Shown here: one piece after another, positions 12,901 to 25,200 of the stretch
Layout of the letters: each line of letters begins with the position of its first letter
Numbering within the stretch: position 1 is the first letter of the stretch
Assembly (NCBI RefSeq): GCF_000224145.3
Contig: NW_004191381.1
Span: forward strand, 1 to 64,000
Source of the DNA: Ciona intestinalis
Lineage: Eukaryota; Chordata; Ascidiacea; Phlebobranchia; Cionidae
Reading direction: 5' to 3'
DNA length: 64,000 nt
The notes under the pieces: model-generated
What the model was told of the DNA's origin: nothing
The model's input: only the letters and a program-made list of their open reading frames with translations
Databases searched by the model: none
Made by a program: the position numbers and the translations under genes

Positions 12901-15900
12901 CCATGAAAGAGACTTGAGATTTAGGCTTAAAGCACATTACTCATAGTCCCACGCTTCCACATACCCAAATAGAACTAAATTTAAATATATTTTCATTGGA
13001 TTCAAGAGTTCTTACTCAGTCTTCCATCACACCTTGAAAATATGTGTTTGAGTGCAAGTAGACCAGCATCTGAGGTGACCAGACCATTAAGCCTTCTTGC
13101 TCATATGCTCGGACAATCATTTGGTTCGCTTGATCTGGAAAATGACGATTTTCAAATGATGGAAAGACAAATTGGTGAGGCTGTTTTTTATTCTTTATAA
13201 ATGATTGTGTTTAAATAGTGCATTTGTTCTGATGTATGTCAGTATGGCAGTTCTAGTACTGGTATACATGTTCTTAGATATATAAGGGTATATAACAGTG
13301 GTTCCCAAAGTATGGGTCGCGACCCAAACATGGGTCGTACAGGGTTGCAAAATGGGTTGTGCAAGGTGATTCAAATCCATCAATGAGATTTTTTTTTAAG
13401 CGTTCGGTTTAGGTTTGTGTTGTAGTTTAGCTGTATATTTACCATGCTTTTCTTAGCCAAGTAGACTGTTTGTTACGAAAGAGTAGGGATTCACATGCGG
13501 ATTCATTGCACCATAATAGCGATTGTTTAACTTGGCAATTAATTACGACATAATAGCAATTCACATGTTGAATATTTGCGTCATAATAGGGATTGACATA
13601 TATTGTAATCAATGGGCATGTAAGAGGTTTAAAACAGGTGTAAATGTTAAACAGGCACAAGCGTCGTATTTTAGCCTTTACGTACGTTGTATTTTAGCCT
13701 TTTTTCAAAACTGTGTTGAAAGATCTACACAAACAGTTAAAATGATCTGGATCACGATAGGTCATTTAAACACCACTGGTCTACTTCATGCATATTCAAA
13801 AAGTAGTCTAGAATGCATACATTAAAAATATTTTTTTTTATGTTTGAGACTTGGGTACATGGGTCGTGAGATGTTCATAAAACTCTGATTTGGGTCATGC
13901 TAAAAAAACTTTGGGAACCACTGGTATATAAGGTTTACTGATGCTAATATATACAGATGCACATTGGGTTCTGTGCTTTTTATAGCAATATTTATGCATG
14001 AGTTTTTTTTCTACTGTATATAAAAGGTATAGACCTCTATTTTTGCCGTTTAAAAATGTAATTGTGTTGTCTGGCCTACCTAGATCTGGCTGGAACTCAT
14101 CGTCTCATACCATATATAAAGAAAACTTTCTTCTACTTTTTAAGTTTTATTTTTTTATATTAGGCAGCAGTGATTCTTACATATGGCTGAATGATATTAT
14201 TCATCGAGCAAACTTGTTTACCATCATAACCATGTTATTGACCGGCAAGTACCAAAATGAGGTAATAAGTTTTTATACAAATACTAAGAAATAAATTATA
14301 TATTTCTAATTTTATTGCTACTCCTGTATAAATGAGATATGTATAAAAAGTAAAGTGTGTGGCATTCTTACGTTTAAACTTTGCGTAATATGAAAAGTAA
14401 TAAGAAAGTGTTTTAGTTAAAGTGCGACAGGGGATATTATTAGTTTATTACTATATCACATTTGAGTACAAATTCTTATTAAATGCTTAATACCAAATGA
14501 AACAAAATAAAAATGTGCACATTTCATTCATTAAATAAAGGACTTGTACTAAGTTGTACAGCTTAAAACTGCAAAAAGATTACTGTATTAAAGTAAGACT
14601 CCTTTACATATTACAAGTTTTTATATGTGTTAACAACGTTGCTTTATCAAATACATTTAACATTTCACTTCCATTGTAGGTTCAGAAACGTTTAATGAAA
14701 TGTGATTTTGTTAACCGACTAAACAATTCATTTGAAGAAGTTATTTGGAAAGATTTTCCTGACATTCCAGATCTTTCTGCAGATTCTGAAGACATTTCCC
14801 AAGTATGTCTGAACCATATTATTTTGTTTATATCCAAGTGTTGTTTATGTTACGTTTGTTAACGGTGGTTTGGTCCGGGACGATGCTTTAATGGCCAATC
14901 GCGGGGCCTGACTGCTGTAGTTTGTTATAAGCTACACTGATTGCAACTCAACTATAAAAACATGTAGTTTAAAAAAAACAGCCTAAAAATAAATGACATT
15001 AAAATATACACCAAACTGTTACTTCACATAAACAATAACTAGATAAGACAACTATATACTCGATACGGCTTGATTTGATACAGTTGGCTCACAGTCACAA
15101 TAATATCACTTTTGCCCCAAAAAAAACAAATTTTAGCCAGCACAGTACAAGTTACAACGAGGACTCCTTGGATACACTCAAAACTAGGAAGAGGCAAAGC
15201 GCGACATGTGACAAGCAGCAATTATACTAACGGCAACAAAGGAACGTGCGAAAATATTAAACAGGAAACCAGTCATGCATGAATAACAGTGATAAGGAAG
15301 GCAAAATACTAGGTCAAATAGTGATAAGGAAAACACAAAAGAACACAACTAGTGAGAAGAAACACATTTAAAACTAAACTAAGTGCTAAATCCACGACAT
15401 TACACCCCCCCCCCCCTGCTAAATTCATCCTCCACCTGAAGGATACTTATCTCAACATAATATTCGGTGCCTGTTTATGCGTACATCTGGGCCTCTGTCG
15501 GGCAATGCAGGCCGAGTCAGATCACTCTGTGACGTTACATTGCGCAAGTTTTTCATGTCTTTCAGTTTTTTTTGTGTCTCTCTTCGTTCTCCTCGACGAC
15601 CGGTTTTCTGTCTTCTTCATTCGTGTCATAATCGTTCTCGTGGTGTTCCCGTTCTCGTTTTGCGGTGCCTATGTGAACTCTGGGGTATATATATGTCCAC
15701 ATATCAGTTGTTGCGAAGCGTTTTGTCGCTTGCTTGGCTCATCTACTGGCCCAAGGCTCATCTACTGGCCCTATTATATCTTCGGTCTTTGTTGCACCGG
15801 CCGCTGCAGGTTTTACTCGATTGTAATGAACAGTTTGTGTCTTGCCAACTCTACCCTGTATGACAAAATATACTGGGCCTACCTTTTCAACCACCTGATA

Positions 15901-18900
15901 TGGTTTTTTATTTGGCAATTGAAGCTTTTTGCACTTACTGACCGGTACGGCTAGGTTTGTAAGCAGCACAATGTCGCCACTTTCAATACATTTACCATGT
16001 GATTTCTTATTGTATTAGTTTTCGCGCCCTTTGTGTGTTCAACTTTTCGCGTGTGATTTTCTCTGCTAGTACCAGCTGCTCCTGTAACCCTTCAAGGTGA
16101 TTCAGGTGACTTAATTTTCTGGACTCTCTTGGTTTGGTGTACATGAGGTCGATCGGTAATCGAAACGTTTTGCCTGTAAGTGGAAAATGAGGGAAACACA
16201 AAAGAACACGAATAGTGAGAAAAACACATTTAAAACTAAACTAACAGACAATATACAAATATTACGTAAACAATAAAAACTATGTGTGTCAATAAACTAA
16301 GTGCTAAACTCACGGCATTACTTTTATAAAAATTTTGTATTCAAAAATAATTTAGTATTTCCAAAATAGCTAATCGTAGATCTGAAACATTTTGAACCAA
16401 ATATAGTCTAATTAAAGCTTTAGTGATAGTTATATTACTTTTAATACTGCTTTGGTATATGGTATAACTTATATAATACTGTGCAGTTTAAGAAAGCTAA
16501 TTACATCTGACAGGTCTAAAACTAAACAATGCAAGCTGTAATTAAGTAAGGGTGAAACTTGATTATTTTTAAGTGTTTTAAAGACAAATTATTTTTTTTT
16601 AATATTAGTTTAGCATTGCATGAGTTATGTTTTTCAGACATCAATTCAACTCATGGCTTTCTTTTGTTAACCTTGTAGACCACGTTTGTTAGAGTTCAGT
16701 TCCTCCGTTTGGTCCACTCCATAGCAGATAGCACATCCTACAGATACAGCCTTCTATCCATCGAGGAACTACATACATTGAAACAGATTGCTGGTACGTA
16801 ATTGAGCAGAAATTCTACTGTTGTTACATCATTTTATAAAAGATTAAAGGTATTATCATACCATTTCATGTCTTTCTAAAAATCGCAGTATTTAAATAAC
16901 GATATAGAGGATTCATAGAAGCCATTTGTGTCACAAACCTGACTGCGTCTTTATGCAAGCAGTAATACTCTCAAAATATTTAATATATGAGGCAGTCATG
17001 ACATAATTATTGTTAAATAATCATTGTTATAAATTAAAAATGTATCTATGTGATGCGCATCCGCAATCAGTTTAACCTTAGTTCGTCCTCTTATATGATG
17101 TTGGTTGTCGGGAGTTCTCAATAAATGTATCTGCAATCTTTTCACTTATCTCTATAACTATAGTTAAGCAAGAAAATGTCTGATCTGCAGAAAAGAAAAA
17201 CCACTCGCTACCGAGTGAGTTTCCAACACTTACTAATGACACAGCTGCACCCCTGAGCAAGAGGAGCTTGTTGAGCCAGGTTATGTCGAAACTTCATCAA
17301 GAATCCATCACGTTTTGGATCACTAGGGTTGTTGAAGCTTTCTTACGTGGCCCAACCAATCCAACAACCCAGGCTTTTTTGCTTGATAAAAATATAGTGG
17401 AGGTGAGCTAGTAATATAATAATACAATATACTAATGATTAATAACTTTAACTTACTGGCACAATCATCAGTTGCTTTGTGTACTATGTATATGAAATTT
17501 ATCATTAACACTCAGAGTACTGTGGGAGTTCTTATTTCTACACGGCCAATGCACGAGTTGGTGAGGCAAGGTTGCTTTGATATGCTTTCCACTGTTATGA
17601 AAGTCAACGTTGATGCTTTTACAAGATGTGATAATGCTCTTAATTCAGCAAGGAAAGTAAGGCTATTAAAATAGTCAAAAATCAAAGTTTGTTACTTAAT
17701 TAATATCAAAAGATGTATACCACAAACAACTTGCTAGCAATTAATGTTAAATATTTTACTCGGCTTTTATTAAGCTGTTATTAGACAGTCTGCCTTAATA
17801 TTACCAAATGCCTTTTTTACTTTACACTATGATTTGGATAACAGGTAGGTTTTACTTTAACGCAAGGTTCAAATTTAAACAACTGTTACTTTTTTTCTAA
17901 GGTATTTTTATAGAGAAGTAAAAATAAAGTATATTATAAACTTTGCAAATTATATTGCCTCATCAGCATGACAATACTACAGTTTTGTTTTATTTCTAGT
18001 TTCAAACGTTCATATCAGCAGTTGAAGATAGTTTGATCGATTCAAACATGTTTATCAGATGTGTCATACTAACAACTCATTATATACAGACATCGCAAAC
18101 AGAAAATAAAGGTAACTTAAGTTCTGTTACAAAAATTGAGCCAAGTCTAACTTAAATCCCATATTGCATTAAACCAATTTTCCTAAATTCACACTACTAT
18201 GGTTTAGTTGTAATAATGACATTGCACTATAAACATAGGTTTGTTAAAAGATCTTTATTTAACAAAATGCATCCACATACTTTCAAAAACTTTAATAGCT
18301 TTAAATACCTTATTTATACCACAGAAGTCCTGGTGACAAACAGGTTATTAGAATACTACACAAACCATAAGCGTCGGATACAAGTTATTGCAAGACTTGT
18401 AACCCTTCTAGATGTTTCTACTTTATCACAGGTTTGTAGTCACATTTCAATATTATATATTAATATTAATGGTCACTTTAACTGCATTTTTTATCCAATG
18501 AAACAATAGTCAATACACTTTTTAATATAACCAAAATAAATGATAAAAACATTTTTTTTATTATAAATTGTTTACAAAAATATGTTTTGTCTCTATGGGT
18601 TCCAGGTATATTTCATTTCTAATAGTATCTATCAATTGTGGATAATGTATTTCACATAACCACCCACTACACCACAGGAAACAGTAAGTTGTCTCAATAC
18701 AAGTCTTCTACTGCTCATAATGGCGCACAGGAATAATAGGCTTGCCAGGTAATTTTGAATAATATAACATCATTATATGGAAGAAAGGGCTAATGGGCCA
18801 ACTCGATCTGAATCTAGGTCCTCAAAAAAGACCTCACTCGTCACCCACAGTATACATGTACAATATTAAGGTAATGTGCCAGACCTGGCGTAAATCCCAG

Positions 18901-19549
18901 GTCTTTACCCACAAAGAAAAAATGCCCCTAATTTTAGTATTTTGCAGTTTTCATGTCTTCTCATTAATAAAAACTCCATTTTTTTTTTATTACAGTTATC
19001 TCCAATGTTTATATGGTGTGTACGAACCAGCAGTCCTGGAAAACCTTTATAGTTTGTTGCAGTTTTGGATAGTTCATTACTCTCTTCCTTTTAAGAAAAA
19101 TGACAGAAAATCTCTTGAATTTGTAAGCTCACCACTTAAAGTATTTTTGGGCCTTAGTTAAATATTAATACGGAACAATTTATGAAATATTACTCACCGA
19201 GTTACATAAACAGATGACGCGTAAGCAACACGAGGTGTAGGCCCTATGTAACAAAACATCCATGTTATAAACTGTAGCTCCCCTCTACACAGTATTTATT
19301 CATTAATTCCACCTGTTGCATAATCTATACCTCATTCATCAATTTGTATGTCGAAATTTTTAGCACTTTTTAAAGTTTTTTCTCATTCAGGGTTCCTTGA
19401 CTCAATTTTCCGAATGGGAAAGCGTTGCTCGAACTCTGCTTGACCCTGACCTGAGGTCAGAAATTTCTATTAAGCATTACCTTGCAAAAGCAGATGAGAT
19501 CGGTCGTACATATGGCTCCCCTAATCTAACATATATTCGTTGGCCTTAA
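9966..19549 (+). CDS. TRPC4AP: TRPC4AP (TRUSS) orthologue, CUL4-DDB1 substrate receptor
   Basis: TRPC4AP/TRUSS is a helical scaffold that acts as a substrate receptor of the DDB1-CUL4 ubiquitin ligase and also binds TNF-receptor and TRPC channel components. Exons read here: 9966-10106, 10180-10242, 10544-10714, 11558-11745, 12020-12180, 13007-13174, 14164-14261, 14680-14802, 16679-16793, 17191-17402, 17516-17656, 18000-18111, 18325-18431, 18678-18748, 18996-19122, 19391-19549. All joins keep phase and give about 718 residues to a TAA; the human protein is about 800. Family signatures by eye are VVDIFGVGKK, EVLFTLFSETQ, LLSLPSHLENMC, IQF-like VRVQFLRLVHSIAD, VVEAFLRG, VNVDAFTR, LIDSNMFIRCV and ETVSCLNTSLL. 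The true N-terminus is uncertain: an acceptor-like site precedes exon 9966-10106, so an upstream exon, or trans-splicing with ATG 10026 as start, are both possible. Introns hold transposons; none interrupts an exon. Confidence 0.87.
12241..12777. mobile_element. possible MITE in TRPC4AP intron
   Basis: Starts TGTGCCGAGCCCGAAG and ends AGTTCGGCACA, giving short inverted ends. Inverted similarity continues inside (CTTAA...GCTAAGCC type blocks). No clear target duplication and no coding frame. It lies between exons ending 12180 and starting 13007. Confidence 0.4.
13296..13923. mobile_element. hAT-type non-autonomous element with 8-bp TSD
   Basis: Termini CAGTGGTTCCCAAAGTATGG and (reverse complement) CAGTGGTTCCCAAAGTTT form inverted repeats typical of hAT transposons. 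The perfect 8-bp target duplication GTATATAA sits at 13288-13295 and 13924-13931. The 628-bp interior has no transposase and includes the TCATAATAGC repeat. It sits in a TRPC4AP intron. Confidence 0.85.
14880..16321 (-). mobile_element. gypsy-type LTR retrotransposon remnant
   Basis: Minus-strand frames at 16201-16007 (GKTFRLPIDLMYTKP, then LEGLQEQLVLAEKITREKLN) and 15969-15739 (NKKPYQVVEKVGPVYFV, then TVHYNRVKPA) are the C-terminal part of a Ty3/gypsy-type integrase. A G-rich polypurine run (C-run on + strand at 15405-15416) is followed on the minus strand by TGTAATG, a 3' LTR start. Part of that LTR (about 15326-15404) recurs as a direct repeat at 16192-16321. Gag, protease, RT and RNase H are absent, so this is an internally deleted copy in a TRPC4AP intron. 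The lower edge is uncertain. Confidence 0.6.
19190..19320 (+). repeat. SINE-tail fragment
   Basis: ACGAGGTGTAGGCCC...CAAAACATCCATGTTATA matches the 3' region of the local tRNA-derived SINE family and ends near TTTATTCATTAATTCC. It lies in the last TRPC4AP intron. Confidence 0.5.
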
Positions 19550-20404
19550 ATCTTGGTTGTTGTGTTTTAGTTCTGGGCTATAGAGAAATGCCATCACTTG
19601 GTTAAACTGCCAAATTGCAACAGGGATGACATTTTAGTAAAGTTATAGTTTCTTATTATATTTTATTTCAATACTTTCATTTACCTTCCTGATATAAATT
19701 GTTTCCAACATTGCCACTTGGTATTAAAGGCATGTTTTGTGAGATTTATTGTTTTTAGGCAGCATCTTCAAAATTAGCTATATTTGCCTGAGTGTGTTGT
19801 AATAAATGTGTGCTGTCAACAGTTCAGTTTTCTGAATTTCTGTCACTAATACGCATATGACCTTATTATTTTTTAACGTCTTGCTACTTTCATAATGAGT
19901 ACAATTTAAGGTATGTCTAGAATCACACACACATTGTTCGTTTAAGGAATATTGGCTGATTTTTGTTTTTTAGCACTGGTACTGCATATTAATAAAGCAG
20001 GGAATGTTTGGCTATTAGTATAGTACAATGGGGGAAGATAGGACACTTAAGCACATATTGCCAAATATTTTCAAAATCAAAATAAATGACAGTTTTTGGG
20101 TAATACCACGAATTAGTACTATCATTCCTTTATTAATTTACAACAACTTAATAAAATATAATAGAACACACAGAAAATTTCATTTTCAACTTTTTTCATT
20201 TCTCGAATTCATTTCAAAAAATTATCCTTTTATTATATCAAGTATCTTAAGATGAAAACCCCCTGAGGTATAAATTACTAAATTAAAAGCAAATCTTTCA
20301 AAGTTTGGCAATGAAAACATACAAAACTACAATGTGGGGGTAGATGGGACTCTGAATTGAAATGTATTTACATTAGCACTCAGCAGTGAATGTGAATGTA
20401 ACTT

Positions 20405-20467
20405 ACTTTATCCTCGCGTGGCCGGAAAACGACAGTCGTTATCACACGGGTTTAACACCTCGTGCCA
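20405..20467 (-). repeat. SINE-tail fragment next to gap
   Basis: The sequence CGCGTGGCCGGAAAACGACA, continuing to the CACCTCGTGCCA block, is the reverse complement of the SINE 3' region and duplicates 20660-20710. The neighbouring 50-N gap may hide a misassembled tandem copy. Confidence 0.65.
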
Positions 20468-20517
20468 NNNNNNNNNNNNNNNNNNNNNNNNNNNNNNNNN
20501 NNNNNNNNNNNNNNNNN
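20468..20517. other. assembly gap (50 N)
   Basis: Run of N between two near-identical SINE-tail segments. Confidence 0.99.
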
Positions 20518-20639
20518 ATGTTTATCCAAAATTGATGTAAATTAAAACGAATTTAATAAAAAGTTCAAACTCTGTTATACTTTGTTTGTATTCGGTTCAT
20601 TATATGTTGAAATAACCTTTAGTTGTTCTGTGTTGAATG

Positions 20640-21048
20640 AATGTATGAATGTAACTTACTCGCGTGGCCGGAAAACGACAGTCGTTATAACACGGGTGTG
20701 CACCTCGCGCCAGCTTACGAGTTACCAAGTATGTTACTTTGTGGGTGATTATTTTTTTTCATTTTTATGTATGGCTGATAATTTGGACAACCCATTAGTG
20801 ACCACTGGGTTGGAGCAATTGCCGTTAAGCGTCTTGCTCAAGGACACATACGCCCACAATGGTAGCAGCGAGGAGCCTTGAACCCATTACCTCTGGCTCT
20901 GGGTTAAACCATTAGTGACCACTGGGTTGGAGCAATTGTCGTTAAGCGTCTTGCTCAAGGACACATACGCCCACAATGGTAGCAGCGACGAGGCTTGAAC
21001 CCTTTAATGGTTACAGGCATGCGTGCTAACCACTACGCCACGGCGCCG
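20640..21048 (-). repeat. tRNA-derived SINE with internally duplicated body
   Basis: Read on the minus strand from 21048: GGCGCCGTGGCGTAGTGGTT is a tRNA-like head with a pol III A box. GGGTTCAAGCCTCG is the B box, then comes a body with TATGTGTCCTTGAGCAAGAC and CCAACCCAGTGGTCAC. The B-box/body segment is present twice in tandem. The tail (ACTCGTAAGCTGGCGCGAGG and CGTTTTCCGGCCACGCG) ends in ATTCAT repeats. Confidence 0.85.
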
Positions 21049-22141
21049 GGCAGCATTCTGCATCTTGTAGTTAACCTACCGAATTTAACAGGCTGTGCTA
21101 GTTTCTTTGTCATGTAAACCTTATATATATATAAACGTTAAACCGATATTTTTTGTTGTTTTTATCCCAAATTAAAGTCATATTGACCCCTGCCTATTTT
21201 CTTCATGCTTATATCTCAGTGTTTTCTTATAAAACTAAAACTAGTTTTATGAGACAAAATCAAACTGTACGAAATATTCAAGGTTGTTTTATGAAGCTAT
21301 GAAACTAGTTTAGTCGTTCGCACACGCAAATTAAAAAAAATTCATTGACTTTACTATGATTTAGCGAGCATTAAAAAATAGCACCTTACTATTTGGAATT
21401 TTTGTTACCTTTTCAAAGTATACTGTTTCTATTTTACATATGTTTTTAATATTTAAAAACAGTAATCAGCTTTGACGGGCGTTTTGTAAAGTCGTGATAA
21501 TACTGTCGAATAATTCTGTAACCTTATTTTCCTGATTATCATTAAATGGGGGTCCGTAAAAAGAAAATTAAAAAAGTATCGTCTGACAAAGTGTCCCATC
21601 TTTCCCCACCCTACTATAATATAATTTTAGTCGCATTTAAAAATACTACCTAAACTAAAACAAGCCATCAAACTAATTTTACCTTTAAGAGCGTGTTATA
21701 AAAAATGACAAGGTTTGCATTCAAATTAAACTGGAAATTTAAATCAAACTGCTTTAAATTAAAATTGCAATAATGAAACGCCATTCATTATTTACCGTTT
21801 GGAATTTCTACTTTTAATGAGACTTAAATTTGTTTTGTATTGATCGTACAAAGTTCTAGTTCTACTGTACGTTTGCAAATGCAACGAAAGAAACCGGCTC
21901 CTTAAGCTGGTTATTGATGTTTGCTCCAACCTAAACCAATAACCTAAATAAGAGTTTAAATGTTCCCTGGATTGACTTTTTCTAGCGGTCGGAAAATTAA
22001 CTGTTGTGCACACCAAAGAAGAATTATTTGTTATTTCATGTCCTGGTATTGATTTGAAACTGTCGTTTCTGGTGAAACTTGCTGATGATAGGCTGGATAC
22101 TGAAGTGCCCGAAAGTTCATTTCCCATAAAGTGGGCTTAAA

Positions 22142-22223
22142 ATGTCGTTAGGTCGGAACACAGCAAATAAAGAAAGAGAAGCATTGCGTGAAGCGTTGAA
22201 CGCGGAACGGAAGGCAAAGTTTT
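22142..22223 (+). CDS. STOM: stomatin alternative first exon 1a
   Basis: ATG-initiated 27-codon exon rich in Lys/Arg/Glu (ends NAERKAKF) followed by the donor TTTT|GTGAGT in phase 1. The final T joins CT of exon 25551 to make Ser. Predicted isoform 289 residues. Confidence 0.75.
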
Positions 22224-25200
22224 GTGAGTATAGTATATATATATTCCTAATACCGGTGAAGCTTTTACGGTCCAAGTGCTGGTAAAAATATTGCTTATTG
22301 TTCAATGCTTGTAGAAGTGTTTCTGGTTGCGAGTAGTTGTATATTCCGCGTGGTTAATTTTCAGACATGCATTCGTGTTCATAGTTCATGTTTTACTGCA
22401 AACATCCCATGTTTGTTTAATAAACCTGTCAGTCACATTCATGCAACGCGGGCCTGAAAATATATTGGAACAGTCCAGCAAACATACAGATAATATTAGT
22501 TCTTAAAATGAGTGAAGCAGGTACGGCTTTTCTTAAGCGAAAGAAAGCAGTTCAGGGGACGGATTTGTCGCAAACCAATTTTTCTTCTAAACAGCAGTTA
22601 ATCGGAAACTTTTGTGAGTAATTTAAATATATTTTAAGTACAATGCATGTGTTTTATTATGAAAATTCATGAATTCGGGAAGAAATTATTGGTAACATTT
22701 TTAAATACGTTCCCTAGGATACGACATAAATAGAGTCATAGATTACTGATCAGTTTTAAAGTTCACTTTTGCATCCAGACAGTGACACTCCGTTGTCATT
22801 TATACAGAAAAGTTTAAAACACACATGATTTATACAGAAAATGTCTAGTAAAACTCCACTAAAATCCTGGCAAGATTCTACTGAAGCACTAAACCGTCAT
22901 TTTAACAAAAATGAAATTTTTACGAAAACAGTGTTGCCGAATCAAATAACAATAAAAACGCAGGGTAGAAAATACCGGAAATGTGGGTAAAATTCGCGGT
23001 TTTCGGTAATAATGTAGACTCGATTTAAAAAAATGTTATGATTGGCGCGTTTTTATTTTTTAAATCAGAGAGATACATTCAGTTTACCAAGATCCGTTGT
23101 CCTTTTGCATTTAAAAGTTACAGATTTCCTAGCAGGAAGGTTTGAACATGACCACTTTTTGGAAAAAAATTCGCGGTTTTCGGTAATACTGTTGACTAGA
23201 TTTAAAAAAAATGCTTTTACCTTTTTTACTTTACAAGAATTCGTTATATTTTTGCAAATAAATTGACGAGACATCTTTTTAAATTATAAAGATAAGTTCC
23301 CTGTTTATACCCTGCTCTAGATTTTCTATTGATTTTACCGGCAACACTGCGCTTTCAACGTCATTTTTTGTTAGCGTTATTCTAGCAGATTTCGGGCAGG
23401 ATTTTAGTGGTAGTAAAACAGTGGTACTCGTTTTCTTTTAATGCACCGAAACCGCGTTTTTTAAAGATTCGAATCTCTGGTTCACAATATTTCCGCTGTG
23501 TCATGGAGTACATGGACTATCGCTCTGACCAGAGATACATAAACATAAACATTGTTTATGTATCTCTGCTCTGACGCAATGTAAGAAAAAAGGCATTGCT
23601 AAGCAACTAAGCGTTAGCAACAGCGCAATTAAACGCTTCGCATACGACCATACGTGATACGCGGTTAGCGCCAACCTGTTACAGAGCCTATTTCATGTAT
23701 AATTGATGTGCTTTTAAGCTGTGCACAATTAGTGTGGTTGCTGTTGTGAGCAACAGCTGAGTCGACGAACATGTTTTGTTTAGGTGATAGTGTTAATGTT
23801 ATTATAACGTAATAGATAAGTGCGTAATAACAGGATACGTTTTACTGAAAAAGTGAAAGGCAACTGTTTTAGAGTTTTATTTAAACATACCAGTGTACGC
23901 AAAAATGCAGAAAAACGATGAAATTTCCCGAAGAAATGGGAACAGTTACAATGCTAATATTGATATTTGTAAGTTAGTTTTCAAAGATCACTAAAATCAT
24001 TTGTAATGTGAATTCACTGTTTCTCTTCATTCATAATGCATCATATTATAGGTTTACTTCATATATAAAATATTACCTAACACAAATATGGGAAAATAAT
24101 AGTAAAAAGTGATACTTACCGATACATTATAATGGCATGTAGTTGTAGGTTGTCATGTAATTCTCTTAGCAATGAAATACCTTGTTATTGTATAACCTAA
24201 AGTATTTCAATTTTAGGATCAGTTAATTATAGAATTAGAGGTGAATGGGTTCTACAGTGTCTGGGTTTGAAATAATATAAGTTAGTTAGTACAGTTATAA
24301 GCTAGGCTACTCTTTTTTAAATAACTGTAACTGGTTAAAGCATTATTTCCATTAGTATTAAAACAGCTGACATTTATATGTTTGTGCTACTGTAATATGT
24401 ATATAACAAATAACTATACCTTCATTACGTGTAAGAAATTCAAAGTAAATTAGTTTGTCTGCCTTATTAGATTATCAGAGGTGTTTAGTCTGATTTAATT
24501 TTAAAACAATTGTAAAATAAATGGAAGGTTCAAGACCTGAAAGTGGATCAGGTAACAATAAAGTTTACCCAAAACCAAATGGCGAAGGAGCAGTTTCTGC
24601 TTACAACCAAAATATAGATATATGTAAGTTAATGTACTTGCTCAAATTAACTTAATGTATGGTAGTAGTGTACCTGTAGTGCTGTTAAAATGGGTTTGGA
24701 ATTCATTTAGAAGGCAGTACTTTGTTTATGTTATAATATTTATTATTGTAACTCTGTCTACATTCCGACTACTGTAAACATATTTTTCATATAGTAGTCA
24801 TTGTTTGCATGTTTACAAAGTTTTGTTTTTTACATTTACATACTCCACTGTCCTCATTCCTTCATATTAACTATTATCAGTCGTAAGTTCAATTAACTGG
24901 TATCTGCATATCTAGTGCTTGTGCTACTAGTCGTAGTGGAATTAACTTAATTTATATCTAGTTTAATCGTGTAATTTACTAGTTTATTTGAGTTTTTTTC
25001 ATATATTAATATAAATTTTATAATGTGACATGACAATATTTAGCCTACTCTTTTAATTATTATAAATTTAAAAACAAAAACATGGGTTTGGGTGTTAAAT
25101 TTATTTTTCCTTTAAAAGTACAATATTTTTGCTTTATATATATTATATATATATATGTACTTCAGTACTTGTTAAAAGATGCAGCAAAATGATCTATATG

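Larger units (their letters stand above)
20021..21617 (-). mobile_element. GGGGAAGATGGG-family element, long copy, split by SINE
   Basis: Outer ends are ATAGTACAATGGGGGAAGAT (left) and CATCTTTCCCCACCCTACTATA (right), inverted relative to each other. The body matches the copies at 30520, 36060 and 41714 in reverse orientation. The element is interrupted at about 20365-21055 by SINE material. There is no coding capacity. One gap (20468-20517) lies inside. Confidence 0.75.

Noticed and set aside
13020..13174. Acceptor at 13019 for TRPC4AP exon 6
   Set aside because: It gives a stop in phase; the acceptor at 13006 restores LLSLPSHLENMC, which matches the family.
15352..15954. 200-codon open frame on + strand
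   Set aside because: Lies antisense to the gypsy integrase remnant and LTR in a TRPC4AP intron; hydrophobic, low-quality composition and no family match.
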